A DNA stretch of 64,000 nt from JADGNZ01 sp963715895 (lineage in GTDB: Bacteria > Acidobacteriota > Thermoanaerobaculia > Gp7-AA8): contig OY970284.1 in assembly GCA_963715895.1 (NCBI GenBank), positions 1,302,001-1,366,000 of the forward strand, read 5' to 3'. Shown in pieces: positions 8,688 through 18,891 of this stretch; the stretch's first letter is position 1; each line of letters begins with the position of its first letter. The notes under the pieces are model-generated. The model was not told where the DNA came from. It was given only the letters and a program-made list of their open reading frames with translations, and ran no database searches. The position numbers and the translations under genes are program-made.

Positions 8688-10831
8688 GCCCGATACTCGC
8701 GCCTGTCGACGACGATCTTCGTCACGTCGGCGATTTTCATGACGGCATTGCCCACGCTGCGCAGCAGCGCCATGCGGTTACGGCGCACGCCCTCGTCTTC
8801 GACCATGACCATCACTTCGTCAAAGAACGTCTCCAGCTCCGGGGCCATGGCGGCAAAGGTCTCCAGCGCGAGTTTGTAGTTACGCTCGCCGATCATCTCG
8901 TCGATCTGGTCGCTCATCAATGGGACAAGCTCGGCCAGCCGCCGTTCCGTGTCGCTCTCCAGCTTCGAAGGATCGACGCGTGCCGCGGATTCCTGCCCCG
9001 AGGTGATATTGGCGATGCGTTTGGCGGAGTCGAGGATCGAAAGGAAGTTTGGCTCGTTGCGCATCGCCTTCAAGGCGGTGATGCGGTCGACGAGGTCGGT
9101 GAGCGACGACGCCCATCCCGCCTCCATGGCCGCGGCAATCTCGTCATAAGCAAAGCCGTAGGCCGAGGCTTCGAGAATGGTGCGGACGCGCTCGGCGAAG
9201 AAGGCGAGGAGGTCGTCCTTGTATTGCTGGGTTGCCGGGTTGCTGGGTTGCTGGTGTGCGGCGATCGCGATATCGATCAGCTTGTCGATGCCGATCTTCA
9301 CGGACCGTTTGTCGCGGTTGAGCAGGATCTGCACGACGCCCTGCGCCGCGCGGCGGAGAGCGAAGGGATCCTTCGAGCCGGTCGGCTTCGCTCCGATGCG
9401 GAAGAAGCCGGCCAGGGTGTCGATCCTGTCGGCGAGCGAGACGATTGCGCCGCTGAGCGTGCGCGGGAGCGCATCGTCGATGTTGACCGGAAGATAGTGA
9501 TCGTAGATGGCCTGCCACGTGTTCTCCGGCAGGCCCTCCTCGCGCGCGTAGATGCCGCCGATTTTCCCCTGCAGGTCGGTGAACTCTTTCACCATCTCGG
9601 TGGGGAGATCGGTCTTGCAGAGCCGGGCCGCGGCGAGGGTATCGGCGTCGTCGGAGATGGCGGCAGCGATCTCCTCGATGCGTTTGGTCTTGTCGCGATA
9701 GTTGCCGAGCTTCTCCTGAAACTGCAGATGCTCGAGCTGATCGAGGCGCGACTCGAGTGTCCGCTTCCTGTCGGTCTCGTAGAAGAATTTCGCATCGGCG
9801 AAGCGGGCGTTCGTGACGAAGGAATTGCCGTAGGCGGCGTTGCCGTCCAGATCGGCGTCGTTGTCGAGAACGGCCAGGAAGAAACTGGTGAGCCGTCCGT
9901 CGGCCGTGCGGATCGGGAGCTGCTTCTGATGGACGCGCATCACGGTGACCAGCACTTCGTCCGGCAGCGACAGGTATTCGCGGCCGAATTCGGCGCGAAC
10001 GACGCCGGGGTATTCAGTGAGGTACTGCCACTGCGACCAGATCGAGGCGTCGACGGACGGGATGCCGCCGGCCTGCTGACCGAGGACGCGGGCCCGCTCG
10101 GCCATCACATGGCGGCGGCGGTCGGCGTCGATGACGACGCGCGCCAGCTCCAGCTTCGTCACGTAGTCGTTGTACGAGAGCACCTCGATCGGTTGCGGCG
10201 CCAGCGTGCGGTGGCCGCGCGTGGTTGCCCCCGAGGGGATGTCGAAGATCGTGACCGGCAGGTGCTCGCCGTCGAGCACGGAGACGACGGAGTGGATCGG
10301 GCGGATGTAGGAATGCTCCCCTTTCCCCCACCGCATCATCTTCGGCCAGCGCAGCGACTCGATGATCTGCGGCACGCGCTCCTGCAGGATCTCGCCCGCG
10401 GAGCGGCCTTTGATCGTGCGCTTGACGCGGATGTAGTCGGAGGAACGGTTGTCGGTTGTCGGTTGTCGGTTGTCGGAGCTTGGCGCTTCTCCCGACTCCC
10501 GACTCCCGACGATGATGTCGGCCAACGTTGCGTTGTTCTTCTTCAGGAATCCGTTCAGCGCCTGCGTCGGCTTCCCCTCGGCGTCATACGCGGCTTTCAC
10601 GGGCGGGCCCTTCACCTCTTCTTCGCGGTCGCTCTCGCGGAGCGGGATGCGCGACAGAAAGAAGATGATGCGGCGCGGGGTGCTGTTGACGACGACCGGA
10701 TTGCGGTCATCGGGCGGCTCGCCGAGGTCCTGCGTCAGTTTCGTCAATTGCTGCAGCAACGTCGCTTGCGCGGCGGTGTGCATCCACGCCGGGATCTCTT
10801 CCGTCAGCAGCTCGAAAAAATATTCAGCCAT
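8684..10831 (-). CDS. glyS: Glycyl-tRNA synthetase beta subunit
   Basis: A 715-residue subunit of the bacterial alpha2beta2 glycyl-tRNA synthetase; it carries tRNA recognition and the C-terminal DALR anticodon-binding region. Family hallmarks are FFELLTEEIPAWM at the start, WPKMMRWG, FIRPIH-like SYIRPIHSVVSVLDG, and DPFALRRAAQGVVQILL. Two segments are unusual. Residues about 107-130 (ending TTDNRSS) are coded by GGTTGTC heptamers and CTCCCGA units. Residues about 525-537 (HQQPSNPATQQ) are coded by TTGCTGGG octamers. Both keep the frame. The start overlaps glyQ by 8 bp. Confidence 0.96.
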   Translation of the reverse strand: MAEYFFELLTEEIPAWMHTAAQATLLQQLTKLTQDLGEPPDDRNPVVVNSTPRRIIFFLSRIPLRESDREEEVKGPPVKAAYDAEGKPTQALNGFLKKNNATLADIIVGSRESGEAPSSDNRQPTTDNRSSDYIRVKRTIKGRSAGEILQERVPQIIESLRWPKMMRWGKGEHSYIRPIHSVVSVLDGEHLPVTIFDIPSGATTRGHRTLAPQPIEVLSYNDYVTKLELARVVIDADRRRHVMAERARVLGQQAGGIPSVDASIWSQWQYLTEYPGVVRAEFGREYLSLPDEVLVTVMRVHQKQLPIRTADGRLTSFFLAVLDNDADLDGNAAYGNSFVTNARFADAKFFYETDRKRTLESRLDQLEHLQFQEKLGNYRDKTKRIEEIAAAISDDADTLAAARLCKTDLPTEMVKEFTDLQGKIGGIYAREEGLPENTWQAIYDHYLPVNIDDALPRTLSGAIVSLADRIDTLAGFFRIGAKPTGSKDPFALRRAAQGVVQILLNRDKRSVKIGIDKLIDIAIAAHQQPSNPATQQYKDDLLAFFAERVRTILEASAYGFAYDEIAAAMEAGWASSLTDLVDRITALKAMRNEPNFLSILDSAKRIANITSGQESAARVDPSKLESDTERRLAELVPLMSDQIDEMIGERNYKLALETFAAMAPELETFFDEVMVMVEDEGVRRNRMALLRSVGNAVMKIADVTKIVVDRREYRA
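9224..9254. repeat. In-frame TTGCTGGG octamer array inside glyS
   Basis: Four consecutive octamers (TTGCTGGG, TTGCCGGG, TTGCTGGG, TTGCTGG) lie within glyS. They match the octamer of the hairpin at 14281-14354. Read on the coding strand they give a Gln/Pro/Asn-rich insertion in the C-terminal half of the protein. Confidence 0.8.
10447..10510. repeat. In-frame GGTTGTC / CTCCCGA heptamer element inside glyS
   Basis: Four perfect GGTTGTC units occupy 10447-10474. A spacer follows, then three CTCCCGA units end at 10510. The same heptamers make up intergenic hairpins at 18761-18842, 24375-24432 and 28675-28800. The element adds about 23 Ser/Asp/Asn-rich residues to GlyS without breaking the frame. 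Confidence 0.85.
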
Positions 10832-11711
10832 TGGACGCCTTCAGCAACGGAAATCCGAGGGCCTCACGCGAGGCCAGGTACTGGTGCGCGCAGGCGACGG
10901 CCAGCTCCCGCACGCGCTTGATGATGCCCACGCGTTCCGTGACGGAGACCGCGCCGCGAGCGTCAAGCGTGTTGAACACATGCGAGCACTTCAGCGTCCA
11001 GTCGTACGCGGGGAGGACGAGCTTCGCGTCGAGACAGTGCTTCGCTTCGCCTTCATAGGCATCGAAGAGCTTCCAGTGCAGATCGATGTCCGCGGTCTCG
11101 AAGTAGTACTTCGAGAACTCGTACTCGTCCTGCTTCCGCACCGGGCCGTAGCCGAAGCCGGCTCCCCATTCGATGTCGTACACCGAGGGCTGGCGGGAGA
11201 GGAACATCGTCAGGCGTTCCAGGCCGTAGGTGATCTCGGCGGAGATCGGCGCGAGATCGATGCCGCCGGCCTGCTGGAAATAGGTGAACTGCGTGATCTC
11301 CATCCCGTCGAGGAGGATCTGCCAGCCGACGCCCCACGCGCCGAGCGTCGGTGACTCCCAATTGTCCTCCTCGAAGCGGATGTCGTGGCGGGTCAGGTCG
11401 AGACCGAGCGCGCGCAGGGAGTCGAGATACAGCTCCTGCACGTCCAGCGGCGAAGGCTTGAGGATGACCTGAAACTGGTAGTGCTTGCCGAGCCGGAACG
11501 GGTTATCGCCATAGCGGCCGTCGGTGGGCCGGCGTGACGGCTGCACGTAGCCGACGTTCCACGGTTCCGGCCCGAGGACGCGGAGGAATGTGGCCGGGTG
11601 CATGGTGCCCGCGCCGACTTCGAGGTCGAGCGGCGTCTCGATCATGCAGCCGCGCTCAGCCCAGAAGTTCTGGAGGCGGAGGATCAGGTCTTGAAAGGCA
11701 AGGCGCGGCAT
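10824..11711 (-). CDS. glyQ: Glycyl-tRNA synthetase alpha subunit
   Basis: A 295-residue catalytic subunit that activates glycine and charges tRNA-Gly together with GlyS. It begins FQDLILRLQNFWAERGCMI and contains LDLEVGAGTMHPATFLRVLG, YVQPSRRPTDGRYGDNPFRL and FTYFQQAGG, the class II synthetase core of the family. Length is normal. The stop overlaps the glyS start by 8 bp. Directly upstream (about 11738-11780) is a short ATCCGCAGATCTACGCAGAT-type repeat, leaving little room for a promoter between it and the start. Confidence 0.98.
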   Translation of the reverse strand: MPRLAFQDLILRLQNFWAERGCMIETPLDLEVGAGTMHPATFLRVLGPEPWNVGYVQPSRRPTDGRYGDNPFRLGKHYQFQVILKPSPLDVQELYLDSLRALGLDLTRHDIRFEEDNWESPTLGAWGVGWQILLDGMEITQFTYFQQAGGIDLAPISAEITYGLERLTMFLSRQPSVYDIEWGAGFGYGPVRKQDEYEFSKYYFETADIDLHWKLFDAYEGEAKHCLDAKLVLPAYDWTLKCSHVFNTLDARGAVSVTERVGIIKRVRELAVACAHQYLASREALGFPLLKASNG

Positions 11712-11780
11712 TGGCGGCGCATTCTATCTCGACAGTTTTTGATCCGCAGATCTACGCAGATAGAAACAGATAAGGACGGA

Positions 11781-12257
11781 TTAGCGTCGCGTACCGATCG
11801 TGTCGGTTGGCGGAGGCGGCTGATCCTGATCCGATTTCTTTTTCGGGTTCGGCGCTATAGTCGTGGTGGTGGTCGTCTCCGTGTCCGTGGTCGTCATCGT
11901 AGTGTCTGTCGCCGGCTCAGGCCGTAGTTCCTGCGGCCGCGGCGGAGGTGTGTAGAGGCGAGGACGCTGCGGACGCGGTGCAGTCGCCGCAGTCGACGTT
12001 ATCGGCGCTGGTGTCCCGGCCGTATCGTTGCCGAGCGGATTCGGATTCGGGATGGTGAAGTTCGTCGTCGTATCGGCGTTTGTGTCCGTGACCGGCGGCG
12101 TCGTCTCTCCCGGACCGTTGATGGTCGACGTCACACCGCTCGCCGATCCTTCGGGCACAACGTCGTATTGCTTCTGGTCACGCTGCATCTTGCCGGACCT
12201 GCTGCAGCCGAAAACGAGGAGAGCTAACGCTGCGAGAGTGGGGATTTTCGGGCTCAT
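11781..12257 (-). CDS. Thr/Pro-rich lipoprotein, hypothetical
   Basis: A 158-residue protein starting at ATG 12257 (MSPKIPTLAALALLVFGCSRSGK). This is a lipoprotein signal peptide with lipobox LVFGC, Cys at 18. An upstream in-frame Met exists, but the signal peptide fixes this start. The mature part is low-complexity: Thr/Pro-rich with a poly-Thr run (TTTDTETTTTTTIAPNP) and a charged end (KKKSDQDQPPPP). That suggests an extended, surface- or periplasm-exposed linker. No domain is recognised. It is divergent from the rrf2 gene and precedes glyQ in the same direction. Confidence 0.68.
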   Translation of the reverse strand: MSPKIPTLAALALLVFGCSRSGKMQRDQKQYDVVPEGSASGVTSTINGPGETTPPVTDTNADTTTNFTIPNPNPLGNDTAGTPAPITSTAATAPRPQRPRLYTPPPRPQELRPEPATDTTMTTTDTETTTTTTIAPNPKKKSDQDQPPPPTDTIGTRR

Positions 12258-12330
12258 CACACCCGATTCAGTGGCAGCTTGTGTGCCAAGGAGCGAGCGG
12301 GAAGAAGCAATGTTGCGCATCAGTTGTATA

Positions 12331-12353
12331 AACCGTACCGTAGTGGTACTGTT
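12331..12353. promoter_or_regulatory. Inverted repeat upstream of the Rrf2 regulator: candidate operator
   Basis: AACCGTACC (12331-12339), 5 nt, then GGTACTGTT (12345-12353): a 9-bp inverted repeat with one mismatch. It lies 24 nt before the regulator start and overlaps the end of a TATAAA sequence (12327-12332). Its place and dyad symmetry fit autoregulation of the SUF operon by the encoded Rrf2 protein. Binding is inferred. Confidence 0.5.
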
Positions 12354-12376
12354 TCGCTCCTTTCGAGAGTGCGCCG

Positions 12377-12843
12377 ATGCTGAAAATCTCAAAACTCACT
12401 GATTACGGCCTCCTTGCCGCCGTTTACCTTGCCCGTCACAACGGCGAGGTGGCTTCGGCGCGGGAGATCGCCGAGTTCTACCACCTGCCGGTGCCGATGA
12501 TCACCAAGGTCCTCAAAACGCTCCATCAGAGCGAGGTCATCCAGTCTCATCGCGGAGTCGGCGGCGGCTACACCTTTCACGGCGACGCCGAGTCCGTCAC
12601 ACTCGGGCAACTCATCGATGCGCTCGAAGGTCCGTGGGATCTCGTCGAATGCGAGACGACGGACGATCAGGGTCACGCCGCCTGCGCCATCCGTGTGGCC
12701 TGCCCGTCGCGGCGATTCATGTTCGGTATCAACCGTGCGGTCAAAGGCGCATTCGAGCAGGTAACGCTCGGCGACCTCACCCGCGGCGTGATGCCGGTTC
12801 CGCGGATCGACAAACCGGCGTTGTTGAGAGTTGGGAATCCATC

Positions 12844-12847
<4 letters not shown>
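12377..12847 (+). CDS. Rrf2 family Fe-S-sensing regulator of the SUF operon
   Basis: A 156-residue regulator. The N-terminal winged helix (KLTDYGLLAAVYLARHNGEV, then AREIAEFYHLPVPMITKVLK) is the DNA-binding part. Cys92, Cys103 and Cys109 lie in the region where IscR-like members bind a [2Fe-2S] cluster. This matches the SUF-system Rrf2 type that represses suf genes when cluster-loaded. The stop overlaps the sufB start (ATGA), so the regulator heads the operon and probably controls it through the dyad at 12331-12353. The sensing role is inferred from family and context. Confidence 0.9.
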
Positions 12848-14277
<1,430 letters not shown>

Positions 14278-14280
14278 TTA

Positions 14281-14354
14281 CTAGGTTGCTTAGTTGCTGG
14301 GTTGCTGAGTCCCGCATCCCCCAAGCAACGCAGCAACCAAGCAACTCAGCAACC
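14281..14354. repeat. TTGCTGGG-type octamer inverted repeat between sufB and sufCD
   Basis: The left arm (14282-14310) is made of TTGCTTAG / TTGCTGGG / TTGCTGAG units. The right arm (14321-14354) is the inverted counterpart (CAAGCAACGCAGCAACC and so on). Placed inside the operon between sufB and sufCD, it could weaken read-through or protect mRNA ends. The same octamer occurs inside glyS at 9224-9254. Confidence 0.8.
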
Positions 14355-14366
14355 GGTTAACAACAC

Positions 14367-16430
14367 ATGCTCGACATCAAAAACCTGCACGCCGGAATCG
14401 ACGGCAAAGAAATCCTCAAGGGGCTCACGCTGCATGTCGGCATGGGCGAGGTGCACGCGATCATGGGGCCGAACGGCTCCGGAAAATCGACGCTGGCGAA
14501 TGTCCTGGCCGGACGGCCGAAATACAACGCCACCTCCGGAACGGTCACGTACCTCGGGAAGGATCTGCTGGCGCTCCCCGCCGAGGAGCGGGCGCGGGAG
14601 GGAGTCTTCCTGGCCATGCAGTACCCGGTCGAGATTCCGGGCGTCAACAACATCTATTTCCTCAAGGCCGCACTCAACTCCGTCCGCAAGCATCAGGGAC
14701 AGGAGGAGCTCGACGCCATGGAGTTCCTGCAGCTCGCACGCGAGAAGATGAAGCTTGTCGAGATGGATGAAACATTCATGAACCGCTCGGTGAATGAAGG
14801 CTTCTCCGGCGGCGAGAAGAAGCGGAACGAGATCTTCCAGATGGCCGTGCTCGATCCGAAGCTGGCCATCCTCGACGAGACTGACTCGGGGCTCGACATC
14901 GACGCGCTGCGTATCGTGGCCGAGGGAGTGAATGCGCTCGCCAGCGAAAAGCACTCGGTGCTTGTCATCACGCACTATCAGCGGCTGCTGCGGTATCTCG
15001 TTCCTGACTTCGTCCACGTTCTCGCCGACGGCAGGATTGTGAAGTCGGGCGGGAAAGAGCTGGCTGAGGAGCTCGAGCAGAAGGGCTACGAATGGATTGA
15101 AGAAGAGGTGCTTAGCCGCCCAATGAGCGTTCTCGTTCCCGACATCCGCCAGGCATGCGTCGAGCCGCGGCACATCGACGGTGAGCCGGAGCGCGTCCGC
15201 CGCATCCGCGCGCAGGCGGCGGAGCGCTTCCAGGCTCTCGGCTGGCCGACGACGCGACTCGAAGCGTGGAAGTACACCTCGCTCCTGCCGCTTGCAGGCA
15301 TCGATTGGAAGAGCGACGAGCGGCAGCCCGAAGGGCCGGACCCCGTTCCACCGTTCCGCGACCAGCCCATCGCCGAATTGACGTTCGTCAACGGCGGGCT
15401 GCGTACGAACCGGTCGGCGCTCGCCAACGAGCATCCTGGAATCCGCATCCTTCCGATTCGTGAGGCCATGGAAACGGAATCGTTCGGGCAGCACTTCGCG
15501 CGCTATGCCGACTACGAACGGCACGCCCTGACCGCGCTCAACACTGCGCTCTGGCAGGACGGCGCGTACATCGAGATCGCTCCGGGAACGGTGGTCGAGG
15601 GCTTCATTCACCTTCTCTATGTCGGTGGAGGCACCGGCGGGCATCCGGTGATGTCGCACCATCGCAACCTGATCGTGGCCGGCCGCGGAAGCCAGATCAC
15701 CGTGATCGAATCGTTCTTCGGCAAGGGAACCTACTTCACGAACACGGTCACCGAGATCGTTGCCGGCGACGGCGCCGTCGTCGATCACTACAAGTTCGAG
15801 AACGAATCGCTCGAGGCCTTCCATATCGGCACGGTGCAGGTTCATCAGGAGCGCTCGTCGAACGTGACCTCGCGGACGATCGCCACCGGCGGCGGGCTGG
15901 TGCGCAACGAGATCAACGTCGCGCTCACCGGCGAGGGAGCCAGCCTGTCGATGGAAGGACTCTTCGTCCTCTCCGGCCGCCAGCACGTCGACAATCACAC
16001 CCTCATCGATCACGTCGCGCCGCATTGCGACAGCCTGGAGCTGTTCAAGGGCATCCTGGACGGGAACGCTCGCGGCATCTTCGACGGCCGGATCATCGTC
16101 GAGCCGGATGCCGTCAAGACCAGCTCGCGGCAGACAAACCGGAACCTGCTGCTTTCGGAGACCGCCGTCGTCGATTCGAAACCGTCGCTGGAGATCCACA
16201 ACGACGACGTGAAGTGCAACCACGGCTCGACGATCGGCCAGCTCGACGAGGAGGCGCTCTTCTACCTCCGCGCCCGCGGCATCGGCGAGGAAGAGGCGCG
16301 CAATCTGCTCGTATACGCCTTCGCCAGCGAGATCGTCGAGCGGATGAAGATCGACGTCGTCCGCGAGAACGCCGGCCGGGCCCTTCGGCAGCGTGGGATA
16401 GGAATGAAGGACGAGGGAGGAAACCAATGA
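14367..16430 (+). CDS. sufCD: SufC-SufD fusion: Fe-S assembly ATPase joined to scaffold subunit
   Basis: One uninterrupted 687-residue frame. Residues 1-250 are SufC, the ABC ATPase of the SUF scaffold: Walker A MGPNGSGKST, signature FSGGEKKR, Walker B LAILDETDSGLD. Residues from Met253 are SufD: TTRLEAWKYT, VVDHYKFENES, SSRQTNRNLLLSE and RARGIGEEEARNLLVYAFA. No stop separates them, and the internal ATG (15123) lacks a close ribosome-binding site, so a fused protein is expected. A TAG sits one frame away at about 15111, so a single-base indel or read error could also create the fusion. It overlaps sufS by ATGA. Confidence 0.9.
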   Translation: MLDIKNLHAGIDGKEILKGLTLHVGMGEVHAIMGPNGSGKSTLANVLAGRPKYNATSGTVTYLGKDLLALPAEERAREGVFLAMQYPVEIPGVNNIYFLKAALNSVRKHQGQEELDAMEFLQLAREKMKLVEMDETFMNRSVNEGFSGGEKKRNEIFQMAVLDPKLAILDETDSGLDIDALRIVAEGVNALASEKHSVLVITHYQRLLRYLVPDFVHVLADGRIVKSGGKELAEELEQKGYEWIEEEVLSRPMSVLVPDIRQACVEPRHIDGEPERVRRIRAQAAERFQALGWPTTRLEAWKYTSLLPLAGIDWKSDERQPEGPDPVPPFRDQPIAELTFVNGGLRTNRSALANEHPGIRILPIREAMETESFGQHFARYADYERHALTALNTALWQDGAYIEIAPGTVVEGFIHLLYVGGGTGGHPVMSHHRNLIVAGRGSQITVIESFFGKGTYFTNTVTEIVAGDGAVVDHYKFENESLEAFHIGTVQVHQERSSNVTSRTIATGGGLVRNEINVALTGEGASLSMEGLFVLSGRQHVDNHTLIDHVAPHCDSLELFKGILDGNARGIFDGRIIVEPDAVKTSSRQTNRNLLLSETAVVDSKPSLEIHNDDVKCNHGSTIGQLDEEALFYLRARGIGEEEARNLLVYAFASEIVERMKIDVVRENAGRALRQRGIGMKDEGGNQ

Positions 16431-17689
16431 CTGCTTCTGCTCAGACTCTCCCTCATCCCTTGTCCCTCGTCCCCGATGTTCAGCGCATTCGCCGCGACTT
16501 CCCCATCCTCCACCACCCGGTTCGCGGCGGACGGACGCTCGTCTACCTCGACAACGCCGCCACGACGCAGAAACCGCGGCAGGTGATCGACCGCATCATT
16601 CGCTACTACAGCGAAGAGAACTCGAACGTCCACCGCGGCGTCCACTACCTCAGCGAAGTGGCCACGGACGCGTACGAGAAAGCCCGTACCACCGTGAAGC
16701 GCTTCATCGGCGCGCGCGACGAGAAGGAGATCGTCTTCACGCGCGGCACGACCGAGGGGATCAATCTCGTGGCGCAGTCGTGGGGAAGGAAGAACGTCGG
16801 CGCCGGTGACGAGATCCTCATCACCGCCATCGAGCATCACTCGAACATCGTTCCGTGGCAGTTGCTGTGCGAAGAGAAAGGGGCGCGGCTGCGCGTCGCT
16901 CCGGTGAACGATTCCGGCGAGCTCGAGCTCGAGGAGTTCGCCAGGCTGCTGACTCCGCGCACGAAGCTGGTCGCCTTCGGCCACGCGTCGAACGCCCTGG
17001 GGACGATCAATCCGATCCGCAAGATGATCGGCCTGGCCCATGCCGCCGGCGCGGTGGTGCTGATCGATGGTGCGCAGGGCGTGCCGCATCTGCACGTCGA
17101 CGTGCGCGACCTCGATTGCGACTTCTACGCCTTCTCCGGCCACAAGGTCTACGGCCCAACCGGGACCGGCGTCCTCTACGGCAAGGCGGCCATCCTCGAG
17201 GCCATGCCGCCATGGCAGGGCGGCGGCGACATGATCCTCTCCGTCAGCTTCGAGAAGACGACCTACAACGCTCTTCCCTACAAGTTCGAGGCGGGGACGC
17301 CGAACATCGAAGGGGTGATCGGCCTCGCCGCGGCGCTCGACTACGTCAGCGCCATCGGCATCGACGCCATCGCCGCGCACGAGCAGGACCTGTTGCACTA
17401 CGCCACCAGGCGCCTGCTCGCGGTCGACGGCCTGCGCATCATCGGCACCGCGGCGGAGAAGGCCAGCGTCATCTCATTCGTCCTGGAGGGCGTGCACCCG
17501 CACGACATCGGAACGATCCTCGATCAGGAAGGGATCGCCATCCGCACCGGCCACCACTGCGCGCAACCGTTGATGATGCGTTTCAACGTGCCGGCCACGG
17601 GCCGGGCCTCCTTCGCCATGTACAACACGCGGGAAGAGGCGGACGCGCTGATCGGCGGATTGCAGAAGGTGATCGAGTTGTTCAGGTAA
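16427..17689 (+). CDS. sufS: Cysteine desulfurase SufS
   Basis: A 420-residue PLP enzyme that takes sulfur from L-cysteine, leaving alanine, and passes it on as persulfide. VYLDNAATTQKP, IEHHSNIVPWQ and FSGHKVYGPTGTGVLYG (PLP Lys in HK) are class V aminotransferase signatures. TGHHCAQPLM contains the persulfide-forming Cys. RASFAMYNTREE closes the fold. ATG at 16427 overlaps the sufCD stop. With sufU 6 bp downstream, it fits a SufS-SufU pair, where SufU accepts the sulfur instead of SufE. Confidence 0.97.
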   Translation: MTASAQTLPHPLSLVPDVQRIRRDFPILHHPVRGGRTLVYLDNAATTQKPRQVIDRIIRYYSEENSNVHRGVHYLSEVATDAYEKARTTVKRFIGARDEKEIVFTRGTTEGINLVAQSWGRKNVGAGDEILITAIEHHSNIVPWQLLCEEKGARLRVAPVNDSGELELEEFARLLTPRTKLVAFGHASNALGTINPIRKMIGLAHAAGAVVLIDGAQGVPHLHVDVRDLDCDFYAFSGHKVYGPTGTGVLYGKAAILEAMPPWQGGGDMILSVSFEKTTYNALPYKFEAGTPNIEGVIGLAAALDYVSAIGIDAIAAHEQDLLHYATRRLLAVDGLRIIGTAAEKASVISFVLEGVHPHDIGTILDQEGIAIRTGHHCAQPLMMRFNVPATGRASFAMYNTREEADALIGGLQKVIELFR

Positions 17690-17695
17690 CTCCCA

Positions 17696-18148
17696 ATGTC
17701 CGAACAACTCCGTGAGCTCTACCAGCAGGTCATCCTCGACCACAACAGGAACCCCCGCAATTTTCACGAGCTGGAGCACGCCACGAAGAAGGTGGATGGC
17801 TACAACCCGCTCTGCGGCGACCACTACACGATCTACGTGGAGATCGACGGCAACACCATCAAGGACATCGGTTTCACCGGCAACGGCTGTGCGATCTCGA
17901 AGGCATCGGCATCCGTCATGAGCGCCACGCTCAAAGGGAAGACGACCGATGAGGCGCACCAGCTCTTCGACGTCTTCCACAAGCTCGTCACTGGCGATCC
18001 CGGCAGCCTCAGCACGGCAGAATTGGGCCGCCTGGCCGCGTTCTCCGGGGTATCCGAGTTTCCGGCGCGAGTAAAGTGTGCCTCGCTACCGTGGCATACG
18101 TTGAACAGCGCCATCGAGGGCGATAAGGAAACGGTGTCAACCGAATGA
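17696..18148 (+). CDS. sufU: SufU sulfur-transfer protein
   Basis: A 150-residue IscU-like protein. Cys40 (NPLCGDHY, with Asp42), Cys65 (GNGCAISKAS) and Cys128 (RVKCASLPWHTL) are the zinc-site and sulfur-acceptor residues of SufU. SufU takes sulfur from SufS by zinc-ligand swapping and delivers it to the SufBCD scaffold. The insertion between the second and third Cys that sets SufU apart from IscU is present. It sits 6 bp after sufS. Confidence 0.95.
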   Translation: MSEQLRELYQQVILDHNRNPRNFHELEHATKKVDGYNPLCGDHYTIYVEIDGNTIKDIGFTGNGCAISKASASVMSATLKGKTTDEAHQLFDVFHKLVTGDPGSLSTAELGRLAAFSGVSEFPARVKCASLPWHTLNSAIEGDKETVSTE

Positions 18149-18194
18149 CCCGGTCAGCGAATCAGGCCAAGAGACGTAGGGACAACCGAACGAT

Positions 18195-18749
18195 ATGAAC
18201 ATGCGCGAAGAAGTAACCCTGACCCGAAATGCCGAGGCGGTGATGATTCCGAGCGGGGAGAAAGTCCTCGTCCCCGAGGGCGCCCGCGCCACGATCACGC
18301 AATCGCTTGGCGGCTCGTACACCCTCATCACCGAGCGCGGCCTCATGGTCCGCATCTCCGGCCGCGAAGCCGAGGCCATCGGCAAGCCGGTCGAGAACGC
18401 TCCTGAGCTCGTCCCCGGCGAGGCCATCGTTCCCGAGAAGCTCGAAGAGATGGTGTGGGACCAGCTCAAGACCTGCTACGACCCCGAGATCCCCGTGAAC
18501 ATCGTCGACCTCGGCCTGGTCTACCTCTGCGAGCTCCAGGATGCCGACGGCGCGAAGAACGTGAAGATCAAGATGACCCTGACCGCCCCCGGCTGCGGTA
18601 TGGGCCCGGTCCTCGCCTCGGATGTGAAATCCAAGGTCGAATCTCTCCCAGGCGTGAAGGAGGCCGAAGTCGAAGTCGTCTTCGATCCGGTCTGGGACCG
18701 CAGCATGATGTCCGAGGCGGCGAAGCTACAGTTGGGGATGTATTACTGA
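18195..18749 (+). CDS. sufT: SufT-like Fe-S assembly/maturation protein (MIP18/DUF59 family)
   Basis: A 184-residue protein. The N-terminal 70 residues (VMIPSGEKVLVPEGARATITQSLGG) are the SufT-specific extension. Residues about 85-180 are the DUF59/MIP18 domain with CYDPEIPVNIVDLGLVY and the reactive Cys in TAPGCGMG. SufT proteins assist Fe-S maturation under high Fe-S demand. It closes the suf operon, 46 bp after sufU, and is followed by a heptamer hairpin that may end transcription. Confidence 0.92.
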   Translation: MNMREEVTLTRNAEAVMIPSGEKVLVPEGARATITQSLGGSYTLITERGLMVRISGREAEAIGKPVENAPELVPGEAIVPEKLEEMVWDQLKTCYDPEIPVNIVDLGLVYLCELQDADGAKNVKIKMTLTAPGCGMGPVLASDVKSKVESLPGVKEAEVEVVFDPVWDRSMMSEAAKLQLGMYY

Positions 18750-18760
18750 CTGCGCTTTGC

Positions 18761-18842
18761 GCGTTGTCGGTTATCGGTTGTCAGTTATCAGATTCTCCAA
18801 CTACTTCAGCTTCTCACGGAGAGAACCGATAACCGACAACGC
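18761..18842. repeat. GGTTATC/GGTTGTC heptamer inverted repeat after sufT
   Basis: Bases 18761-18779 (GCGTTGTCGGTTATCGGTT) and 18824-18842 are perfect 19-bp reverse complements. The left arm continues with further heptamer units (GTCAGTTATCAG). Nearly identical arms recur 9.9 kb away at 28675-28800, so these are dispersed copies of one element. It lies between sufT and ruvB. Confidence 0.85.
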
Positions 18843-18891
18843 GGCCGGCATACCGAGGCTGTAACGTCGCGCGGTAAACTGGCCGCCCGTA

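Noticed and set aside
9224..10921. 565-codon rightward frame opposite glyS
   Set aside because: Shadow of glyS with no recognisable domain.
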